The notes under the pieces: model-generated | What the model was told of the DNA's origin: nothing | Database searches by the model: none | What the model saw: only the letters and a program-made list of their open reading frames with translations | Part shown: piece by piece, positions 4,073 to 7,128 of the stretch | How the letters are laid out: each line of letters opens with the position of its first letter | How positions within the stretch are numbered: position 1 is the stretch's first letter | Position numbers and translations under genes: made by a program | NCBI GenBank assembly: GCA_007124395.1 | Contig: SLFF01000502.1 | Location: forward strand, 1-7,128 | DNA length: 7,128 nucleotides | Origin: Thermomicrobiaceae bacterium | Lineage (GTDB): Bacteria; Chloroflexota; Chloroflexia; Thermomicrobiales; Thermomicrobiaceae | Direction: 5' to 3'

Positions 4073-5551
4073 CTATTCGGTGATTCCGGACGATTCACCG
4101 TCATCTTCACCGGGTTCTGAAGTTTCCGGCGGGTCGTCAGAATCTGGAGGACTCACGAGCGTTCCTTCGACTGCCTGGACGCCGAGAAGTCCCTGGAGGA
4201 CATCGAAGCGCTCGGCCCACACTCCCGGCTGATGTTCGAACCGGGCACGCTCGAAGTATTGAACCGTAAAGCCGTTTTCGGTGAACTCCTGGCTTAGTGG
4301 ATAACCGAAGACCGGTAGCCCACCAAATGCATTCCAGTAATCGAGAAACTGATCACACAGATGCTGTCCAGTCGCTGCAAAGTAGACGCAGTCATCTCCT
4401 GGTTGTGGCGTTGAATCGCTTGATTGGAACTGAGGCTCGCCTCGCCGCTCCGTGACCATTTCCCGGCCAAGATGGCCGAGGAGCACGTCATACTTCTCTG
4501 GCCACACCCCGGGATGCCACTCGAAGCGTGATCGCTCCATAAACTGCACCGTTGCTCCGTTGCCACCCGGTTCTTCGGCAGTAATCGGGTAGCCGAAGAT
4601 CGCCAGACCGCCGTAGCGTTCCCAGTACTGTTTGAATTGCCCGCAGAGAAACTGGCCGGTTGGTGCGAAGAACCGGCACCCATCTCGATCGGCGAAGACC
4701 GGCACCATCGCCTCGGTGACCTCGTACTGCGGCCACTCCGTGCCCCGGCCGAGAGTGAAGATCGCCACGCCACCAACCCGGTCTGCTGGAAGCGTGTCGA
4801 TATAGTCCAGAATGCGCCGCGCTTTCTCCGCTTTGTCCATCGGCGGATGGTTGATGCCGATTTCGGTGAGCCAGAGCGATGCATCAGTCTCATCAAGCAC
4901 ATAATCGACGATCTCGTGCCAGCCGTGATACTCATCGACCAGCGAGAAGTGCCCCAGCATATTGGTTCCAACGCCGTCGTAGAGATCCAGCACCCAGCCG
5001 TCCTGCATCAGATCGATTGCGGACGACGGCACCATCGGCAGGCCGGCGATCCAGTGGAGGTTTGGCTGATCCACTGCCGGCTTTACCTCGGTGATGACCT
5101 CGAAAAGATTGTTATTGTAGGCACTGATCGGCCCCGGGCATCGCTCCGGTTCGTTGCCAACCTGCACGACAAAATCGATCTCTGGCCAGTCCTGGATCAC
5201 ATCGAGGAACCCGCGGCCTTCCAGATGGGCACGTGTAGTTGATGCATCCGACTGGCAATCCTCGGTCTTGAGCATGACTGTCTGGGCGCCATCTTCGATC
5301 AGATCTACGACATGCTCCGCAGTGGTACCGAATCCGGGTGGAAGATGAACTTTGACGAGGTCGAACTCGCTTCCCCGGATGATCGGCCGCTGGTAATCAT
5401 CCCAGCTACCCAGCTGTGGCGAGATCACGACCGGTCCCAGTGGCGGTCGATCTGCAGCAGGAGAAGCGTTCGAGGCGGTACCGAAAACACCACCAATAAC
5501 CACCAGGGTAACCACCCAGAGCGCCAGCCAACGCGTGCGATGTGCTGTCAT
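4073..5551 (-). CDS. Secreted glycoside-hydrolase-like (clan GH-A type barrel) protein with two C-terminal FGYP modules
   Basis: A 492-residue exported protein. Residues 1-33 form a signal peptide (RTR n-region, hydrophobic WLALWVVTLVVIGGVFGTA, Ala-rich cleavage area), with no lipobox. Residues 38-290 look like a TIM-barrel hydrolase. VQVGNEPE, with N133-E134, matches the acid/base Asn-Glu-Pro of clan GH-A, and LWLTEIG, with E230, matches the strand-7 nucleophile. I cannot assign a GH family or substrate. Two homologous modules of about 75 residues follow (291-367 and 387-463). Each has C-x10-C (C292/C303; C388/C399), a YW...GG...FGYP segment and VQ-(F/Y)-(M/F)-ER-(S/A)-RFE, then G-V-W and a closing LG. 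They probably bind cell wall or polysaccharide and each may hold a disulfide. The C-terminal 29 residues are acidic and Pro/Ser-rich. No strong ribosome site precedes the ATG at 5549-5551; the signal peptide supports this start. Divergent from the MFS gene. Confidence 0.85.
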   Translation of the reverse strand: MTAHRTRWLALWVVTLVVIGGVFGTASNASPAADRPPLGPVVISPQLGSWDDYQRPIIRGSEFDLVKVHLPPGFGTTAEHVVDLIEDGAQTVMLKTEDCQSDASTTRAHLEGRGFLDVIQDWPEIDFVVQVGNEPERCPGPISAYNNNLFEVITEVKPAVDQPNLHWIAGLPMVPSSAIDLMQDGWVLDLYDGVGTNMLGHFSLVDEYHGWHEIVDYVLDETDASLWLTEIGINHPPMDKAEKARRILDYIDTLPADRVGGVAIFTLGRGTEWPQYEVTEAMVPVFADRDGCRFFAPTGQFLCGQFKQYWERYGGLAIFGYPITAEEPGGNGATVQFMERSRFEWHPGVWPEKYDVLLGHLGREMVTERRGEPQFQSSDSTPQPGDDCVYFAATGQHLCDQFLDYWNAFGGLPVFGYPLSQEFTENGFTVQYFERARFEHQPGVWAERFDVLQGLLGVQAVEGTLVSPPDSDDPPETSEPGEDDGESSGITE

Positions 5552-5650
5552 TGTTCTGCCCGTCCCGTTTCGGTATTCCCCTGATCCGGTGATGAAGACG
5601 CAAGCATGACTGAAGGTAGAACGGTTCAGGCTAATGGTCGGTTGTCTTGA

Positions 5651-5665
5651 TGCAATGTTACTGCA
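5651..5665. promoter_or_regulatory. Imperfect palindrome upstream of the MFS promoter
   Basis: TGCAATGTTACTGCA is a near-palindrome (TGCA arms plus an inner T/A pair) centred about 30 bases upstream of the -10 box. That is a usual place for a regulator, in the gap shared with the divergent gene at 4073-5551. Four-base arms carry little information, so this is only a suggestion. Confidence 0.2.
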
Positions 5666-5685
5666 CCAGAAGCCAGGAATCAGGG

Positions 5686-5694
5686 TGCTATAAT
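5686..5694 (+). promoter_or_regulatory. Extended -10 promoter of the MFS gene
   Basis: TGCTATAAT is a perfect extended -10 element (TGn followed by consensus TATAAT at 5689-5694). It would start transcription near 5701, about 34 bases before the GTG start of the transporter. No consensus -35 exists at 16-18 bases, as is common for extended -10 promoters. Confidence 0.65.
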
Positions 5695-5704
5695 CGCCTG
5701 CGCG

Positions 5705-5720
5705 CTGCCCGCTAGGGCAG
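5705..5720 (+). promoter_or_regulatory. Hairpin or operator at the predicted transcript start of the MFS gene
   Basis: CTGCCC (5705-5710) and GGGCAG (5715-5720) are a perfect 6-base inverted repeat around GCTA. It begins within a few bases of the predicted start of transcription and ends four bases before the AGGGGG ribosome site (5725-5730). It could be a repressor operator overlapping +1, or a 5' hairpin affecting RNA stability or ribosome access. Confidence 0.4.
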
Positions 5721-5734
5721 ATTCAGGGGGTCTG

Positions 5735-6940
5735 GTGAGTCAGGGTAGAGAAACACTCTCTCAGTGGCAGATTGCACCGTTTCATCTTGGTGCAGCGATC
5801 GGCCCGATGGGTGGTGGCGCGCTTCCGATTATCTTCGCCATTCTGATGGGCGCGTTCGATGTCGATCGGGCAACCCTTTCGCTGGCACTCCCCGCCTATA
5901 TGTTCCCCTACGCCGCCGTTCAACTTATATCCGGAAGCATCTCCGATCTGACATCGCGGCGGTCATCGATTCTGCTGGGCTTCTCTGCCTATGGCGCCTG
6001 TACCATGCTCGCCGGGTTGTCCTGGAGCTTCGAGGTGTTCATTCTGGCGCAGGTATTACAGGGCGCCACCAACGCATTCACGACACCGCTCCTGATGGCA
6101 ACGCTCGGCGATGTGATGCCCGCGGAGCGCACCGGCCGGACGATGGGCATGTTCTCTACGCTGAACATGGCTGGCGCCTCTGGTGCGCCGTTGCTGGCCG
6201 GTCTCCTGGCGGGAACGAGCTGGCGTCTGGTCTATATTGTCGTTGCGCTGATCGCCTGGTTGCTTACGCTCTGGTATTTCTTCTGGTTCCGGAAGTACGG
6301 TCATCTGGTGCCGAACCGACCGCGTGCCGCGACGTTCCGGGCCGATCTCGGACGCATCTGGCAAGCGATGGGGCTGACGCTCCTGCTGCTGGCAAGCCTG
6401 TCATTTCTGGCCAATGGAGCGCTGCGAGGCCCATCCTATCTGTTTGCGGAGTTCATGCGGGACACATGGGGCACAGGGGTGGGGTTCAGCGGGGTAGCGC
6501 TCGGCATGTATGGTATTGCCGGGCTGGTGCTAGGGCCGTTCGCCGGGCTGGCTATCGAGCGTCTCGGGATCTTCAAGGGTGCCACGATCAGTATGGGCGG
6601 GATTGCGGCGGCGCTGGTTCTCCTTGGGCTCGCTCCGGGTGAATACTCCTTCGCGGCCGGGAATTTCCTGCTCGGAGGCTTTGGGATCGCTGCCTGGGCG
6701 TCGCTGAATACACTGGTGGTGCAGGCGATGCCGACACATCGGGGAACCGCATCCTCGATTTTTGGGAGCACCAAGTTCCTCGCTCAGGCCGTTTCGCCGA
6801 TCTGGTTTACCCCGCTGTATGACACCGTTGATCCGGTGATGATCTTTTACGTTGCGGCCTTTATGGCGGTGTTGCTGATCCTGCCACTCACGATGCTGCG
6901 TGGCCGGCTCGGGCCAGATATGTCAGCGCCCACTGCCTGA
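5735..6940 (+). CDS. Major facilitator superfamily transporter (drug:H+ antiporter-like, DHA1 type)
   Basis: A 401-residue integral membrane protein of normal MFS length, with about 12 hydrophobic segments. The TM2-TM3 loop carries motif A in the form GSISDLTSRR (residues 67-76, with D71 and R75/R76). A second conserved stretch, DVMPAERTGRTMG (125-137), precedes TM5. There GASGAP...G (146-155) resembles motif C, the antiporter motif of drug-efflux MFS proteins. A cytoplasmic linker at about 190-215 (RKYGHLVPNRPRAATFRADL) separates the two halves. It most likely exports a small molecule using the proton gradient; the substrate is unknown. GTG 5735 is preferred because AGGGGG (5725-5730) lies four bases upstream and the extended -10 is well placed. 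The last 18 bases overlap the convergent gene on the other strand, and no terminator is visible between them. Confidence 0.9.
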   Translation: MSQGRETLSQWQIAPFHLGAAIGPMGGGALPIIFAILMGAFDVDRATLSLALPAYMFPYAAVQLISGSISDLTSRRSSILLGFSAYGACTMLAGLSWSFEVFILAQVLQGATNAFTTPLLMATLGDVMPAERTGRTMGMFSTLNMAGASGAPLLAGLLAGTSWRLVYIVVALIAWLLTLWYFFWFRKYGHLVPNRPRAATFRADLGRIWQAMGLTLLLLASLSFLANGALRGPSYLFAEFMRDTWGTGVGFSGVALGMYGIAGLVLGPFAGLAIERLGIFKGATISMGGIAAALVLLGLAPGEYSFAAGNFLLGGFGIAAWASLNTLVVQAMPTHRGTASSIFGSTKFLAQAVSPIWFTPLYDTVDPVMIFYVAAFMAVLLILPLTMLRGRLGPDMSAPTA

Positions 6941-7128
6941 TTCTTCCTGCTCGGATTGCGTTGAATCCTCCGGCGATTCCGGTTCCTCGTCTCCGGATCT
7001 ACCCATCCGGTGCAGGTGGGGATTGGCGAAGATCCCGATCAGCGCCAGGATGTAGGTTCCCCCCACCAGGAGCAACGTCTGGATAATGCCGGTCCACTCG
7101 ATCAGATACCCGGCCATGATTCGTCCGG
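6923..7128 (-). CDS. C-terminal end of a membrane transporter, probably MFS (runs off right edge)
   Basis: The reverse frame ending at the TGA at 6923-6925 stays open to the window edge. The visible 68 residues include GRIMAGYLIEWTG, a hydrophobic helix (IIQTLLLVGGTYILALIGIFA, read here as two short runs IIQTLLLVGG and TYILALIGIFA) and NPHLHRM. A hydrophilic tail rich in Glu, Ser and Asp follows (from about GRSGDEEPES to the end). The G-x-L-x-E-W-x-G loop followed by one helix and a basic NPHLHRM end is how the last helix of many MFS permeases looks. I therefore read this as the end of a longer gene, although a 64-residue protein starting at the ATG 7115-7117 is possible; no good ribosome site is visible before that ATG. 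It is convergent with, and overlaps by 18 bp, the MFS gene at 5735-6940. Confidence 0.65.
   Translation of the reverse strand, partial: GRIMAGYLIEWTGIIQTLLLVGGTYILALIGIFANPHLHRMGRSGDEEPESPEDSTQSEQEESGSGR

Noticed and set aside
4294..4971. Minus-strand 225-codon frame inside the glycoside-hydrolase-like gene
   Set aside because: Ser/Arg/Trp-rich shadow; the catalytic and module motifs are all in the longer frame.
5764..6642. Plus-strand 292-codon frame inside the MFS gene
   Set aside because: It is Arg/Gly/Cys-rich and without membrane segments, the usual frame-shifted shadow of the well-supported transporter frame.
1..7128. tRNA, rRNA, insertion sequence, toxin-antitoxin or phage-defence genes
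   Set aside because: Reading through both strands I found no cloverleaf, no transposase frame, no terminal inverted repeats and no paired small genes of this kind.

Overview
This 7.1 kb window reads as ordinary bacterial chromosome of roughly 55-60% G+C. The best lineage guess is Chloroflexota, perhaps near Thermomicrobia. That rests on two things: a secreted protein with tandem 'F-x-x-TG-x-x-x-C-x-x-F...YW...GG...FGYP...VQ-x-x-ER-x-R-x-E' modules, a style I associate with Chloroflexota, and a signal-less class A beta-lactamase-fold hydrolase. It is an inference; no rRNA or other phylogenetic marker is present.

Layout. A class III PLP aminotransferase (1-785, minus) runs off the left edge and is divergent from a beta-lactamase-like serine hydrolase (1038-1937, plus). 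A convergent 44-residue lipoprotein gene follows (2148-2282, minus) with a textbook intrinsic terminator at 1988-2021. A gene-free stretch (2283-2699) carries the upstream region of that small gene and a 12-bp hairpin that probably ends the next gene. That next gene (2700-3875, minus) is the most unusual object here: an extremely acidic lipoprotein in which a cupredoxin-like beta-sandwich is split by two blocks of an eight-residue Asp/Met repeat. Upstream of it lies a secreted glycoside-hydrolase-like protein with two C-terminal modules (4073-5551, minus). Divergent from that is an MFS transporter (5735-6940, plus) with a clear extended -10 promoter. The right edge holds the C-terminal end of a second, convergent membrane protein (6923-7128, minus), probably also an MFS permease, overlapping the first by 18 bp.

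The genes do not form one obvious pathway. Most look like single transcription units, each with its own promoter region or terminator-like hairpin. Three products are predicted to be exported or lipid-anchored (small lipoprotein, Asp-rich lipoprotein, glycoside-hydrolase-like protein) and two are permeases, so the right-hand two thirds is biased to the cell envelope. The candidate for something undescribed is the Asp/Met-repeat lipoprotein: its cupredoxin-like core has lost most of the expected copper ligands while the same octad repeat was inserted into two separate loops.
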